Positions 1-12,402 of a stretch of DNA of 64,000 bases are shown here, piece by piece. Location of the stretch: positions 992,001 to 1,056,000 of the forward strand of contig WACJ01000079.1 of assembly GCA_008973525.1 (NCBI GenBank), in the 5' to 3' direction. The notes beneath the pieces are model-generated. The model did no database searches. It worked only from the letters and a program-made list of their open reading frames with translations, and was not told where the DNA came from. This DNA comes from Stenopsyche tienmushanensis. Taxonomy: Eukaryota > Arthropoda > Insecta > Trichoptera > Stenopsychidae. The number at the start of each line of letters is the position of its first letter. Positions within the stretch are counted from its first letter, which is position 1. The position numbers and the translations under genes are program-made.

Positions 1-1028
1 TCAAGAAGTGCCTCTTCCATTACTGCTCCTATGCAAAGTTTTACAAGGGATAAGCCTTTGTGAAAAATTTAATTCACTCGAAAAATAAGCCTGTATCAAC
101 TCGATGCGACAACAACTGCGAACACAATATCACCAAATAAGAATAAAAATATATCCCTTATATGCTTTGTATTTTTCTCATGTAATAAATAAAATTGAAG
201 GCTTGCTCCCAGCATTTTACACAAATTTATTTAATAAATAAAAACAAGCTCTTCCTATATATCTGATTATTTATACATTTGTTTGTTCGTTTGTCTGCCT
301 GTCTATTCGTACAGCTGGCTGTCAGATCGTTTATCCATAGACGTGATGTCTCCTAAGGCTTTTGTACAAGCGATTGGAGTATTGTCTGAATGATAGTAAA
401 ATCAAATTCTAAAAGAGGTAAAAGGCTGAATATATTTATATTAAAATATTTTTAAAAAATATCGAAGCAAATAAGCTTGAATAACGCATTATTCTAAATG
501 ATGGAAAAAATATTCAATTGATTATATCGACCGAATTCTGTAAAATGTTATGCTGATTTATACACAGATAATTTTGTAAAAATTCTTTATTTCTAAGAAA
601 TTCCCCAATGGGTATTTTGATGCACAAAAAATTGATATTTATACTGAAATAAATATGCAGTCCTATATGGAATTAATTATTTTTGCATAAGTTGTGGAAG
701 AATATCATCCAAATATTTTTTACCATACAAATGAAGCTTATTTGTCCAGCGATGAAGTGAATTCAACCAAAGAATATTTTGAATGGATAGCATTGATGTA
801 ACATATATTTATTGATTTGTCAAATGATTTTATAAAAGGTCATCCAAATGTAACGCTTAAATGTCAGTACAGTATAATATTTACATGTGACATTTATTTA
901 AATAACATTAGCTATTTTATTTTAGTAGATAGCAATACAATTTTATTTATGGACTTAAATTATTATTGAACGACGAACGGGAGATAATTTTTTTCAAGCA
1001 AAATTTTGTTGAGTGACTTTTGAAAGTG
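1..1028. other. AT-rich unassigned DNA
   Basis: No coding signal and no recognised element. At about 272-305 there is a T/G-rich tract made of GTTTGTT, CGTTTGTCTG and CCTGTC words. It resembles the start of the dispersed repeat at 5878-6165 (GTTTGTTTGTCTG on its minus strand), but similarity stops after this simple stretch, so I do not call it a copy. Confidence 0.4.
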
Positions 1029-1957
1029 AAAGCGGAAAGAAATGTCATTTTTTCGGTTGCGTCTTTGCCGTCAGTTTGCCTCGGGTTGCTGTCGAGTGAT
1101 TACATCAAAATTGGTGTCATTTTTAAGCTCTATTGTTTGTCTTACTTTTTCAAATATTTTTATATTTTTTTAGCCATGGTGAAAATGACCAAGTCAGAAA
1201 TTGATGAGACCAATTTGCGATCTTGTTTTCTGTTTTTATTCGACAGAGGATTAAAAGCAAAATAAATTACTCACAGCATCTGTGATATATATGGCAACAT
1301 ATTGAATATTCAAAAATGCCATAGATGGTTCAAAAAATTCAAAAGTGGTGACAGAGATTTGAAAAATAAACCAAAATTATTACAACTTCTAAAAATTGAT
1401 GATGATGCATTAAATTCTCTGGTGGAATCTGATCCTCGAAAAACAATAAAGGAATTATCGCTAAACATCGGTTGTCCCTGATCAACAGTAAAAGACCACG
1501 AGTTGTAAGCACAATTAGATAGATTAAAAGCGAAAATGCTCAAAAAGTGATCAGTGCTAGTTAACAACCAAAGAAGAATATTACAGCATGATAATGCAAG
1601 ACCAAACGCAGCAAAGATTATGCAGAATAAAATAAGGGAGCTGGATTTGGAAGTGCTACAACATCCACCATATTTTCCTGATATTGCACCTTCAGACTAT
1701 CATCTTTCGAAGTCATTAGAACATTCACTTTGCGATAAAAAAAATTCTCTTCTGTGGAACAAGTGAAATATCATTTGGATTCTTACTTTAGTGGAAAACC
1801 GACCGAATTTTACGAAAGAGGCATTAAAAATCTACCTAATCTGTAGAAGGTAATTACAAATAACAATGGAAGTTATTTATTTGAGTAATATTGTACAGAC
1901 TTGATTAAAATATTTTTTTTCTCCAAATAACAAAAAAATGACATTTCTTTCCGCTTT
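1029..1957 (+). mobile_element. Internally deleted mariner element with 26-bp terminal inverted repeats
   Basis: The left end AAAGCGGAAAGAAATGTCAT (continuing as a T run) at 1029-1054 is matched by its reverse complement at 1932-1957, essentially without mismatch. The 929-bp element is shorter than a complete mariner (about 1.3 kb), and the transposase inside lacks its middle. I do not see a clean TA duplication outside these ends, so the true tips may lie a few bases away or the target site has decayed. It cannot move on its own. The near-perfect repeats suggest a younger insertion than most other elements in this window. Confidence 0.85.
1176..1888 (+). pseudogene. Mariner transposase, middle deleted and broken by stops
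   Basis: Mariner transposases cut and paste their own element. The ATG at 1176 opens a typical N-terminus (MVKMTKSEIDE), then FLFLFDRGLKAK, then an in-frame stop at about 1263. The same frame continues through the second helix-turn-helix with HRWFKKFKSGDRDLKNKP, LVESDPRKTIKELS and a stop before STVKDHEL. At about 1508 the reading jumps directly to the late catalytic region: QLDRLKAK, LQHDNARPN, HPPYFPDIAPSDYHL. The last two catalytic aspartates are present and lie 34 residues apart (D34D, classical mariner). The segment with the first aspartate (GDE/GDES) is deleted. A one-base frameshift near 1740 precedes the C-terminal stretch YFSGKPTEFYERGIKNLP. Several stops, a frameshift and the deletion make it non-functional. 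Confidence 0.9.
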
Positions 1958-3643
1958 AATTAATATATTTTTTCAGCATTTTGAATAATAATTGTTAAAT
2001 AAAAAAATTGATTTATTTTGCAAATTAGCAATTTTAAAATCAAATTATTTGATAACTTTATGATGATGTCCATAAAATAATATATTAATACAGTAATTAC
2101 GATGGTATATCAATTACAAGCTGATATAAATAACATGTCATAAAATTATTATAATATAAGAGTAATTGAATGTCGAGAAAATAAATTCTATAATATTTTT
2201 ATGCCCATTTTTTGCTTTGTATTATTTGAGTGGGTAATTTTCTCAGTACGGATATTATAATGGGGAATCTTTTAAAAGTATAGGGTTTATCAAGGAACTT
2301 TATACAAGCCACACAAAATGTCTTTTTTGGGGAGATAATCGTTGGAGGCATCTCGGCAATTTAGAAAATTCAACAAAAATTAACTGCTTCCCACATTTAA
2401 ATACCTTCAAATTTGAAGGCTTAAGGTAAAAATACTTTCAAGGGAAGAAAAACTTAAGCAAACATTACACCGAGCGATAAGATAAGAAAAACCTCTAAAT
2501 TTTTTACCTTGGCTACGCTCGAGCACGATACCTCCAACCTTTACAAGTGTTCTCTCCGATAGTGATCTGTAAATTTAACATTTTCTTCGCCACTCCTTTA
2601 AATCTACCCCGACATAATCGTATGTGGTATTAAAATACAGCCACACGTATCTTCCTTGGAAACAAGCAACCTTCCAAATAAGATATAGCCGGATCCAGGG
2701 GGGTAGATTCTTAAGCAGATAAAACCTCACTTTATACAAACTATTCGCTGAGCATCCCCATCGTATAACTACTATACTCGCATGATCGTATTCAAGATGC
2801 TGCCTTGCGACAAAGAAAACAAAAACGTCCTAGAATGGGGAAAATGCTTGTATTATTTCATTCTTTGAGCTGTAGAGACCTCTTTGACTTTTGCCTATCC
2901 TCAACGGCGCCAACAAAGAGTTCCTGTTTTTTTTTGTATATTCCCGAGAAAAATGTGGATCGTAATGGCTTCGGCGTGCTTTAAAATTTCTTTTCACGGA
3001 GCAGACGACTTGTAGGCTTTCGTTAAGTCTAAATATTCACTCTCATATATGATCAAAAATATATAACCAAAGGCACGAGGCTCGATTTTAATTATTTTGT
3101 TCTCCTAATGAGACGTTTCTGCAATCGGCTAGAAGTTATTCCTGCTACTAATTGCGAGACGCTCAAATGGCGTTAATACTCAATTAACTTCATGATTTTA
3201 TGAAATCCAAAGAAATTTAATTAGACAATAATTGTATATTTTGGAATATTATTATGATCAATATTTAATTTATGCATAACATATTTATCAATAAATATTA
3301 CTCTCTTGATTTTCGCTCACATCTTTATAATTTCTTATCATTTTTAGTTTGTACAGACAAGTATTAGTAGGTTAATTCGATTGGAGACACCAGAGTAGTG
3401 ACCATTTTATATCACCAAACTTAGGTAACATATTCTTTCAACGATGAAAAATGTGATTTTATAACTTGAATTGAAAAAAGTATCATTAGGCCTATTCATC
3501 TAAAAACTTAACTTCAACTGATAAATCACTTTTCACATCAAATTATTTAAGCATACTCTCTTTGGTGTAATAAAAATAAGTTTGAAAATATATTAAAGAA
3601 TTCATGCGTAGCATAAAATAACCAGTGGACCAGTAGCTTGCAT
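1958..3643. other. Unassigned DNA with a moderately GC-richer patch
   Basis: No gene or element recognised. About 2440-3020 is less AT-rich than its surroundings and has non-repetitive, high-complexity sequence, but no ORF worth calling. The rest is A/T-dominated. Confidence 0.4.
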
Positions 3644-3779
3644 ATTTTATTATATATTACACAAACGCAGATTTATCTTTTAGTTAACAATTTTCGTTAA
3701 CAAGCAGAAAAAATCAATGCTTAAAATCAACTATTTTTAAGAGCTAAGAATTTTTACTTCTACCACGCATTTAATTTTA
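3644..3779 (+). repeat. Dispersed repeat, copy A
   Basis: This stretch is similar to 44410-44514. Both begin with the same 23 bases, in two parts ATTTTATTATATA and TTACACAAAC. They then share TTTTAGYTAACAATTT, AAAATCAAC, TACCACGC and ATTTAATTTTA in the same order with small gaps. It is a diverged interspersed repeat of unknown class. I see no coding potential and no inverted ends. Confidence 0.6.
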
Positions 3780-5877
3780 TGATCCACATAAGCATCAAGG
3801 AGTCATATTATTTCTGTTATAAAAATGGCCTTGTTATTTTTATATTTTAACACGCTGATCTGCATATTACAGTTTGCATAAACACACATTAAGTAAAATT
3901 CGCCCGAACTTCAGTTGGTATTTTAAACGAAATACTACTGCCTGGAATGTGTTAATCTCAATTTAACCATATGTCAAAAACAATGGCAAATATCCAAATA
4001 AAATTCCTCTATCCTTGAAAAATTCCATCATTGAGATTCTCATGGGAAATTAATATATGTATAACAGATATAAGGCGTTACAATTTGTTTATATGCATTA
4101 TCAAATTTAATCTAATATAGATGCAATATATTATCTATAATATGATCCCAATAATTATCGTTGTATGAGTGTACTATTATTTTCAAATATTAAATAGTCT
4201 TGAATATTATTTTGATAAGAGTCGCAATATAATAATATGTATGGGACAGTTATTGTTAATATTTTTTCGCTAATGTTACCCGATCCTTGCTGGGGGCAGC
4301 ATGTGTGAGATAAGGGTAGGCTCTGCGGCCGAAGAAGGCTGCACATTAAGGGATGTAAAAAGCGAGGGTCACATGATGGCCATGGTCCAATTGAGACGAT
4401 AGTGAGTGCAAGGAACATCCCCGTGGTCATTACGGGCCGCATGCCACAATAGTTTATTCACAATTGAGGAAAACCGACGCAAATTACACTCAGCTTTAAT
4501 GGGCACACCGACGCTTAAGGTAAACCACATAATGGTGTTATCGCCGCTCTTCTTCCGAGCTCCTCTCATCCATTGTTTAAATATTAGCCGGCCTTTATGT
4601 GCCCCCAGACATGCCACACAGCCTGGAAAAAATCCTTCTTAAATGGGCCGTTTCACTTCCACGGACCGGCTTTGCTGCTCATTAATATCAACGGCACTAC
4701 TAATTATGCTGCCGAGTTGCCCATGAGCCTTTCAACCCTTCCCAGATTTATATTGCCAACAAAAGCAACATATGTTGCTTTGTTCTGGATGTGAGCCTTT
4801 GAAGACTGCGGATCAAAATGCCCTCATTTAAAAATACAGCAGATTATACGTCGACGATAATGGCGCATCTCTGCAGGGGTAACTGGCTCTAATTTTTCAG
4901 CTTAAATTGCCACAATTTGCTGCTTAAGATTAAATTATTCCACAGAAGGAAAATCATCATCATGACATTAAAGCAAGTTGAGCAAAAAATAATTTAAAGC
5001 CAGATATTTTATGCAAATTCTAGTTTGTATTTTATTTATAGTAAGGCTGGCAGCAATATTAATGACGAAGTTTTGCTTAAAATTAAATATAAAATTATAT
5101 AAATTGAGGTCATATGAATTCTTTCATATTCTTAATACTTAATGCATTATATCCCTTTTAGGGCCGACCAAAAAAACTGTATCCAAACAAAGAATGCCGA
5201 GGCAATTTGATAAGACTTGGGAAAAATTATAAAAGGGAAATAAAAATGATATTTAGCCAATTCAAAAAAGAGACTTGTTTTGAAATTAAGGCAGAATAAA
5301 TTTTTGTTGATGTTATTTCGATATTGAAAATTTTTCTGATTTTAACCATATTTTTAAATAAAAAAAAATGATTGTACAAAGTCATATAGTTCGTTCGTCG
5401 TTATTTTTGTAGTAAGTTTACATTTATAACCAATTACTATTATCATCCCTATTAAATTGCAGTCATATAACCATTCATCTAAACCACCCAAATGTCTATT
5501 TTTTTTCATCATCATAAATCGATGTCAAATTCAGATATTATTTTAGTGAATTCAAAAAGTATCATCGAATTACTGACAGATTTATTGCCTTTAAACCTTT
5601 TTTGCTACACTTCATTCCCCATTCAATCGATGATATAAGTTAAAATCATTCTGCGTATTAAATTTCTCTTTCAAAATAAACTTATCTCTTAAATATGAAT
5701 TTCATATAATGTTCTATAAAGTTATTCTTTTTTGAAAAATAAGCTTATATGCTTTACAAGTCGTCAATGTGTAGATGATAATTGAGAGTCAAATACCTTA
5801 TAATATGTTATATAAAACTGATAGAATGTATTTTATTTTATTTCGTTGGTTTTATTATAAATATGAACAAACATATA
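3780..5877. other. Unassigned DNA with a GC-richer island at about 4270-4870
   Basis: The island has overlapping open frames of 65-95 codons on both strands (for example 4155-4442 minus and 4406-4642 plus). None resembles a protein family I know, and overlap in several frames is expected from raised GC alone. The rest is AT-rich with no feature. Confidence 0.4.
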
Positions 5878-6165
5878 AACATTGATTTTTATATATAAGA
5901 TCAACTTTAAATTAATTGTACTATACCTATATTATTTGAGAAAATACAAGCAATAAATTGGCAAAGTTTCATCGCAATCGAATGAACGGTATGGCAGTTC
6001 ATTAAATACAGACAAACAAACATTGATTTTTATATATTATAAGACTATGCCTATGTTACTCGCGGAATTCTTAAACAATAAGTGGACGAAGTTTTATCGC
6101 AATCCGATGAACGGTATAGCAGTGCATTTCGAACGAACAAAACCCAATTAATTTTTATATATTAG
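5878..6165 (-). repeat. Tandem/dispersed repeat, two units of 125-141 bp (possible Helitron-end type)
   Basis: Read on the minus strand, each unit starts TATATAAAAATCAATG, then GTTTGTTTGTCTG, then ACTGCCATACCGTTCAT, then CGATTGCGATGAAACTTT. Unit starts, marked by ATTTTTATATAT on the plus strand, fall at 5885, 6026 and 6151. Related copies are at 22515-22762 (same orientation, again two units) and 16364-16462 (opposite orientation, one unit). The layout of a T/A-rich start, a GTTT/GTCT tract and then a conserved CCG-ATT-GATAAAACTT block is like the 5' region of some insect Helitrons. That likeness is from memory and remains an inference. Confidence 0.7.
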
Positions 6166-8320
6166 AAGATTAGAAGAAGTATTTAACTATGAAGTCTGAG
6201 TCTCGATTTTTAGACAAAAATTTTAAAAACAGTTTTTTTATAATTATGAATGATATTATCAAATTGTCGATTATAATAAACAGTTTTAATTTATTTGAAT
6301 CCATTTTGAAAATTAGATGCAACAATTTCTCAGCGTTCTAACAGAAGCACATACGATAAACAATTCATAGAAATATGTGTAATTGTAATGCCGACAGTTT
6401 ATTCACTGTTTAAGTGAAATTATGTAATATATAGATGAAATGGTCGTCTTGTGAAAGCAACCTTTGAATAAATGTGCTAACTTAAAACGTTCAATTTGGT
6501 AGATATACCAATAAAAGCATCTTGAATTGTGGAAGATAGAGTTTGGGATTAAATTTGTTAAAAACTGAATTTGTCTAACGTTAGTGCAAGTTGCATCCCG
6601 ATAATGTTGACTTCTTTTCAAGACGACTCTCGGGGAAAGTGCTGTGAAGAGGACTTGTAGCTATTCAGTGAAGATTCCAGAATTGAATCCGTGCAATTGA
6701 AGTACAAGATTTCTCTCATCGCTAAAATATTTAAAGTTAAAGAGGTTTTATCAACTACTTTCTGGAATGATACGAATCATAAACGATTACAATAACGGAA
6801 CAAGATGTGGTTAAGACAGTGATTCAAAATGAGTCTTAATCTGCATATTTTTATTCAACATTTAGCATCGGTCATTGAATTTCAAGCGAAAAATGAGATC
6901 AAAAGACTGCTGGTAATATTGAAGCAATTAATTTTTGTCATGATAATAAATGTATGCTTCGAACAAACCTTGTTCTTTTAAATTATTTCCAATGTCGATA
7001 CTTCAAAATCATTGATTAAAAATACATTAACGACTTGATATTTTTATCGCAAAATGCTTGTAGATCTTTATCAAAGATTAAATATGTTATTAATCTATTG
7101 ATAGGCTTAGATATATATTATGCATTATATTTAAGGAATAAATACCTAATGTGTTGATTTATATTTTCATTTTATGCTAAAATATGTAGTAAAATACGCG
7201 AATATTTATATATTGTAATATAAAGTATTTCAATTTGAGCATCGTATATTTGTATTATCTTCTGCGGAGATGACATTACAGTCAATAAGGAAATTCCTCG
7301 GAGAAGAAACTGAGGAAGAAGTTGCTTTATGCGGACTTTATTAAAGTAATGTAAATGTTATATATTGCATATTCTCTCTCGGAACTGTTTGAACGTAGAT
7401 ATCGTTATTCCCGAGTTGTATTCTCTGAGGAAGATATTGGGCCAAGTTTTGTTCGGGAGCTCGCTAATATACTGTGTGTCTCAATAATTGATAATGGTAC
7501 TTGGAAACACGAAAATGAAGTTTTACATTTTAAAGTTTTGCTTCGCTTTTAAATCTTTGGAGCTTCAGTATTAATCAGGGGGAATTTATTTGATTATACG
7601 ATAAATATGCAAAACTCAGGGAAAGAGGTAGTAAGTTAAGGCAAATGGATTACAAATTGAAATCATGCTCTGAAATTAAATTCTTTAAAATGAAATTAAG
7701 ACCTGGATATCTTACAACTACCGTTTTAATTTCTCTTGCAAGTTTTATCATTCGTTTAATCTGGGAGGCCATTAAAATTAATTCAATGCGATGCAATCTA
7801 CCGTGTAACTTCTCCGGAAAGAAAATAAAATAGAAATGCTTTCAGAAAATTTGCTATATGACTCTACTGAGTTAAAAATACTGCAAAATTAAAAAATAAA
7901 GTTATTATCCAAGCTCAACTCGTTTCTTTCACTCGTCCAATCTCTCGAGATGTTGGCACTTCTTAAAATACCAGAAACTTGTCCTTTATACGTGCCGCTC
8001 AACTAAACCATCTGGGATTTGATATCATATCGTTGTTAAGTTTCTTACTCCTTGTTAAGGAGGGACTTTAACCGAGTTTAGTCAAAGTAAACAAACACCA
8101 CTCGTTTGTGTAAATAAATACCGATTTTCAGCCCCATGGATGTTATTATAGCAAGTTCATTACACCCAGTATTTGGCTTCTATTATCCAAACAGTCGATT
8201 GAATCAGACTGTCAAAATATTTGATAAATAAAAATCATTACCCTATTACAATGAGTATATCCATAAATATTTTCGTTTTTTGCAAAGACGATCATATTTT
8301 TTTTAAACTTTAACATATTA
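6166..8320. other. AT-rich unassigned DNA
   Basis: Open frames here are at most 72 codons (6403-6621 minus, 7355-7552 plus, 7645-7833 plus) and match no family I recognise. No inverted-repeat pair or tandem array was seen. Confidence 0.4.
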
Positions 8321-8920
8321 CTACAAAATGTAAGTTCCATTGTTAGATACAACCTTTCTCCATCTATCTGGTAACATATAAATGCCTCTGTCCATTTTAT
8401 TGTTTATCCAAGTTTAAATGTTTAAAAATGAATGATTTGTTTCCCCTTGCACCAAATAGTCAAAAGATTTTAGAGGCCGGGCTTAGGGGTCGGTTTTACT
8501 ATCTGACCCTTCGATGGCCTTTGATTTTTGCATCCATAATTAGAGTAAAGAACCCATTTATCACCTCCAGTTATTAAGTCGCCTAAACACGACGTTTCAG
8601 GTTTCATTTTTAGAAGTTGTTCGCATGCGTTAATGAGGTCGCCCAGGTTCTCTTCACATAACATCTTCCTTGTCTCCACACCTGCCCGATATTTTTCAGA
8701 TTTATTTGAACACTAGAACACGAGTATCAGAGATTTTTTTAATAGTTGCTGTTTGATTACTTTCGATTTCAGCAGTCAGTCTGATGGTATCCATCTTACG
8801 CAGTCTTCCACTTCCAGGGCAAATTTTAAATCAAAATTTCCAGATCGAAATTTCTGGAACCAATTTTAACATTTGCAAACACTTAAAATATCGCCCATTA
8901 TATCGCAAATACCAAGTGTT
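8321..8920 (-). pseudogene. Mariner transposase remnant
   Basis: Reading from 8920 downward gives NWFQKFRSGNFDLK from the second helix-turn-helix. After a frameshift it gives RLTAEIESN, then a gap. The block at 8679-8470 follows: LINACEQLLKMKPE, LGDLITGGDKWVLYSN (the first catalytic Asp motif, normally TGDEKW, here GGDKW) and PTPKPGL. The catalytic middle (HDNA to SDYHLF) is missing. A C-terminal tail MDRGIYMLPDRWRKVV then NNGTYIL ends at a stop at 8321-8323, which is the usual mariner ending. At least one large deletion and several frameshifts make it inactive. I could not find its terminal inverted repeats. Confidence 0.85.
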
Positions 8921-11900
8921 GGTATGGTGGATAAGATCCCTGGAAAAGTTTCCTATGGAAATTGCCTTCATCCGATAGCAGATAAGGTACCTCAAGAAGA
9001 AGAATATTAATTACAATATAAGATATTTTTGGTGGACACTTTGGATGAAAACCAACATCATCACGCCATCCACTACAAATATGCTCGCTTTATTACGGTA
9101 ACAATGAACGTACCGGCAAATATAATGTGGGATATTAAAAAAGTTTCCACACATAACGTCCCGGGGGAAAATATAAAGTGTTCCCTTAAAAATATGTAAA
9201 GCACTCGTTTGTTTGATTTATATATTAAAATGCGAGATAAATTCAAGTGATTTATGGTCTTACTTTCTTCCCCATTTTCTTTGCGCGTAACTTTGTGGTG
9301 TGTTGAATCTTACCTGAAACAAAAAATATGAAACGTTGAGAAAATTATTATATTTTGCATAATGGATAACATGAATTCTGAATAACATATTTCGTGAGTC
9401 ATTATATGGAGAAAATGCTTCGATGGAAAAAAATCCATAAATATCCTTCTCCGATTTTTAAATCATGTTATTCAAATTGATCCTATTTATAATACGCACA
9501 AGATCAATATTTCGGTAAAACGGAATAAAATCATTGAATCGTCCAATTTATTCATTATAAATGCCCATTGATCCTCTTGATTGCATATTTTAGGTCATTG
9601 GGTCAATAGGTAAATCAACTTTAATATTAAATTAATAGCTGGTATTTGAATTTTACTTTAACATCTTAATACTAGAACTGTAAATAGAGCCTCTAAAAAT
9701 ATTTTGAGATCAAATCAATCTATTGATCCAAAAGGATTTATACTTATACCTCGTTATATGGCTGCTCTTTATATGACTTTTCTGGTACGTATCTATGTTG
9801 TTCAACGAGGTGTATGGTGTATTATATATTTATGATAGTTAATTTCACTTGTATGAATTAAATTCCTATAGTATAGTGAGTAGACGAAGGATCCTGATTT
9901 ACATCCGGGCTGTTAATTTGATATTTTCATAATAAAAAAATTCTCGTTGAAAGCTTTTTGGCTAATGGAGTAGATTGATATTTTGAAATGTATGGTATTG
10001 ATTCCAACGAAAAATATTTGCATAGTTATCCTTTTTGAGCCATAATAAAGTTTAATTAAATACCAAGAGTTGCTCTTTTCCTATTCTTAACAAAATATTC
10101 GCAATAAAGCTCTTGCATAATTTTTAAATGATTATTTTGCATATTTACATATTATGTTTCAATGTATTTTTTGGCCAAATTTAGCTACAATCGAGAACGA
10201 GCCCCAACCAGAATCACTGATCAAATTTGAATCCGTATCGTCTAGCTAAACCCAATCTAAGAACTATAACATAATAATTTATGGGGTGTGTATTTTAAAA
10301 AGATTATCGTCAGAGAGGCAAATATAACTAAAAATCGCGCAAATCAAAGCACATTATTTAATAGCATTGAACTTCATTTAATATCATGTTAACTAAATCA
10401 TTTTGCACAATTTATTCATCGATATCTTTCACATATATTTATCGTTATATTGAATGAATAAATATTTCATTTATATAAATAGTTATGATATCTCTGACCT
10501 TTAGACTCGGAATAAAGTCGAGGGTGGATTAAAATAAAACTCTAACTTTATAACTTGTGTGAAAATGTTCATACACAGTTGAGCATTTAACGTAAGCTCC
10601 CCATTCGAAAAGCTTGCACGAAGCGCATTCGAGCTTAAAATAAGCTCATCAGTAATTTCAATGACATTAAATATTATTTTAGACGTTGGGCAATTTTTTT
10701 AACCTAAATTCTACGCTGTCAAAATTTAATTTTCCCAGAGCGATTAAAATCAGTTCATCAACCCTTATTTGCGACGAAATCGCACAAACGGCCCCCAGTA
10801 ATGCGGACTTTAAATCCAATTACAAGGCCCTCAAAATAATGTGCCCCGTATACTTCATTTTAATCGCTTAATTTTATACAATGTCAAATGTTTGCCCGGG
10901 GAAAAATCCACAGTTGGCTCGTGCAAAATTCAAATTTCTCAGATTTATTTATGATGGATGGCTTTTGCGGGCGATACTCGCACGAGGCAATCTCATGCGT
11001 TCGGCTTTATTAATCTCCGAATATTAAAATGTCCAACTAACTATGCCATGCAAAAATTACGTACGGATTCATAAACGTATGTAAATTCATTAGTTGTTCG
11101 AAGGCGGCCTTAATTAAGACCATTTAAGTCAAAGTTTCGAGAAGATTTATGTTGCATGCAAGACGCCAAATATATATCTCCCTCAGGTTTAGATATTATC
11201 CCCTTTATATAAACAACGTCTTAAATTTGTAAGCTGTGCTTTAAGCCATAAGCTCGATGCTCTCTGGAAGGTTATTTGTCGTGCGAAATATAAAAAATCT
11301 TGTTCGGAGCTTATGTATGGCAGTTTTTGCAGATCCAAGTGCGCCATCATCCGGCTCCATCTGCATTGTGTCATAAACTTATACAATATGCTCGTCCTGT
11401 CCGTTTATATTTTATTGTTCCACTTTATTCGCCGTCTGCTAATGGTCCTCTTAGTTACTCCCAAGGTTCATCACACCTCCCATAAAGAACACGGCCACTC
11501 CAGCTGTGACGGCAAATGAGGAGCGAAAGAAAAAAGGGGAAACATCTTGCCGTTGGAGCTATCGCATTTACTTCAAGTCACCCTTAAAACCAGACGTGAC
11601 TGCTCGAGTTTGACCTGCGTAATAAATCAGAAGTACCTTCAACTCTTTGCCTTTCAGCCGATGTAACCTCCTTCTACGGCAGCGTCGAGTGAAAGTTTTA
11701 ATCAAAAACTTTGGCCCTAAGTATTTCACATTAAAGATGTTTTCAATGAAGCAAATTGCGAGTCGAATATTTCCAGGAATTCTTTCGGATTAAGAGCAGG
11801 CAATGTTGTGACGACATTGACATTGATATATGGGCTAGAAGGATAACGTACATACAACCTTGGATAAGCTAACACTTACCGCAAATGAATTTCGTATTTA

Positions 11901-12100
11901 GAAATATAAACATTTTATTAATTTATAAGACCGATATTTGAGCCTTAACATATAATATACATTTATATGTTATTTTAGAATAATGTTCTAAAATGAAAAT
12001 AAAAATTAGGAATTTGAAAAAAGCCCAATTTTAATTTGAATCTTAGATGGTAATTGGATTTTGGATGACGTTTTACAATCATCTTCTTAAAGTTCCATAT
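8921..12100. other. Unassigned DNA; GC-richer block at about 10550-11720
   Basis: No gene or transposon recognised. The block from 10550 to 11720 is of mixed composition and high complexity, with several overlapping 60-68-codon frames on both strands near 11189-11519 that look like chance. A short inverted repeat, GAGCTTA-AAA-TAAGCTC, lies at 10631-10647. At 8946-8980 a short segment matches 50864-50898 (see findings). Confidence 0.4.
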
Positions 12101-12219
12101 CTGTTGTCACTCAATAAGTTTGTTGGATATAATTCGTCATAAAACAGTATTTTTTTGTTATTAAACCAAAATTATAGATGTATAGAATTATATCCTACGA
12201 ACTTATTGAGTGACGACGG
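12101..12219. mobile_element. 119-bp MITE of the CACTCAATAAGTTCG mariner family
   Basis: The left end (GTCACTCAATAAGTTTG within 12101-12132) and right end (CGAACTTATTGAGTGACG within 12189-12219) are inverted copies of about 30 bp with few mismatches. They enclose about 56 bp of non-coding AT-rich DNA. The core matches the ends of the mariner at 16592-17043, so this is a non-autonomous derivative probably mobilised by that family's transposase. Confidence 0.85.
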
Positions 12220-12370
12220 TGAAAGTCACTCAAGCAAATATTTATTTTAAAACATTCTGGGCCGCTATGCTTCGCATAAAATGTCATCTAGTGCCCAAGC
12301 AAATTTCGAAGAATTTGCAAAATAATCCGGGGGATTCAAATATTACCCGGAATTCACGCCTTCATTTACG

Positions 12371-12402
12371 ATAAAACAAATAATTACGCGTTGCGCAACA
12401 GA
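12371..12402. repeat. 32-bp dispersed motif with GTTGCGCAAC palindrome, copy A
   Basis: Matches 46704-46735 at 30 of 32 positions. Both read ATAAAACAAATAAT followed by a short variable part and then GTTGCGCAACAGA. GTTGCGCAAC is a perfect 10-base palindrome and could form a short hairpin. Class unknown. Confidence 0.6.

Noticed and set aside
10631..10647. GAGCTTA-AAA-TAAGCTC hairpin
   Set aside because: Short 7-base arms are common in AT-rich DNA and there is no terminator or RNA-gene context.
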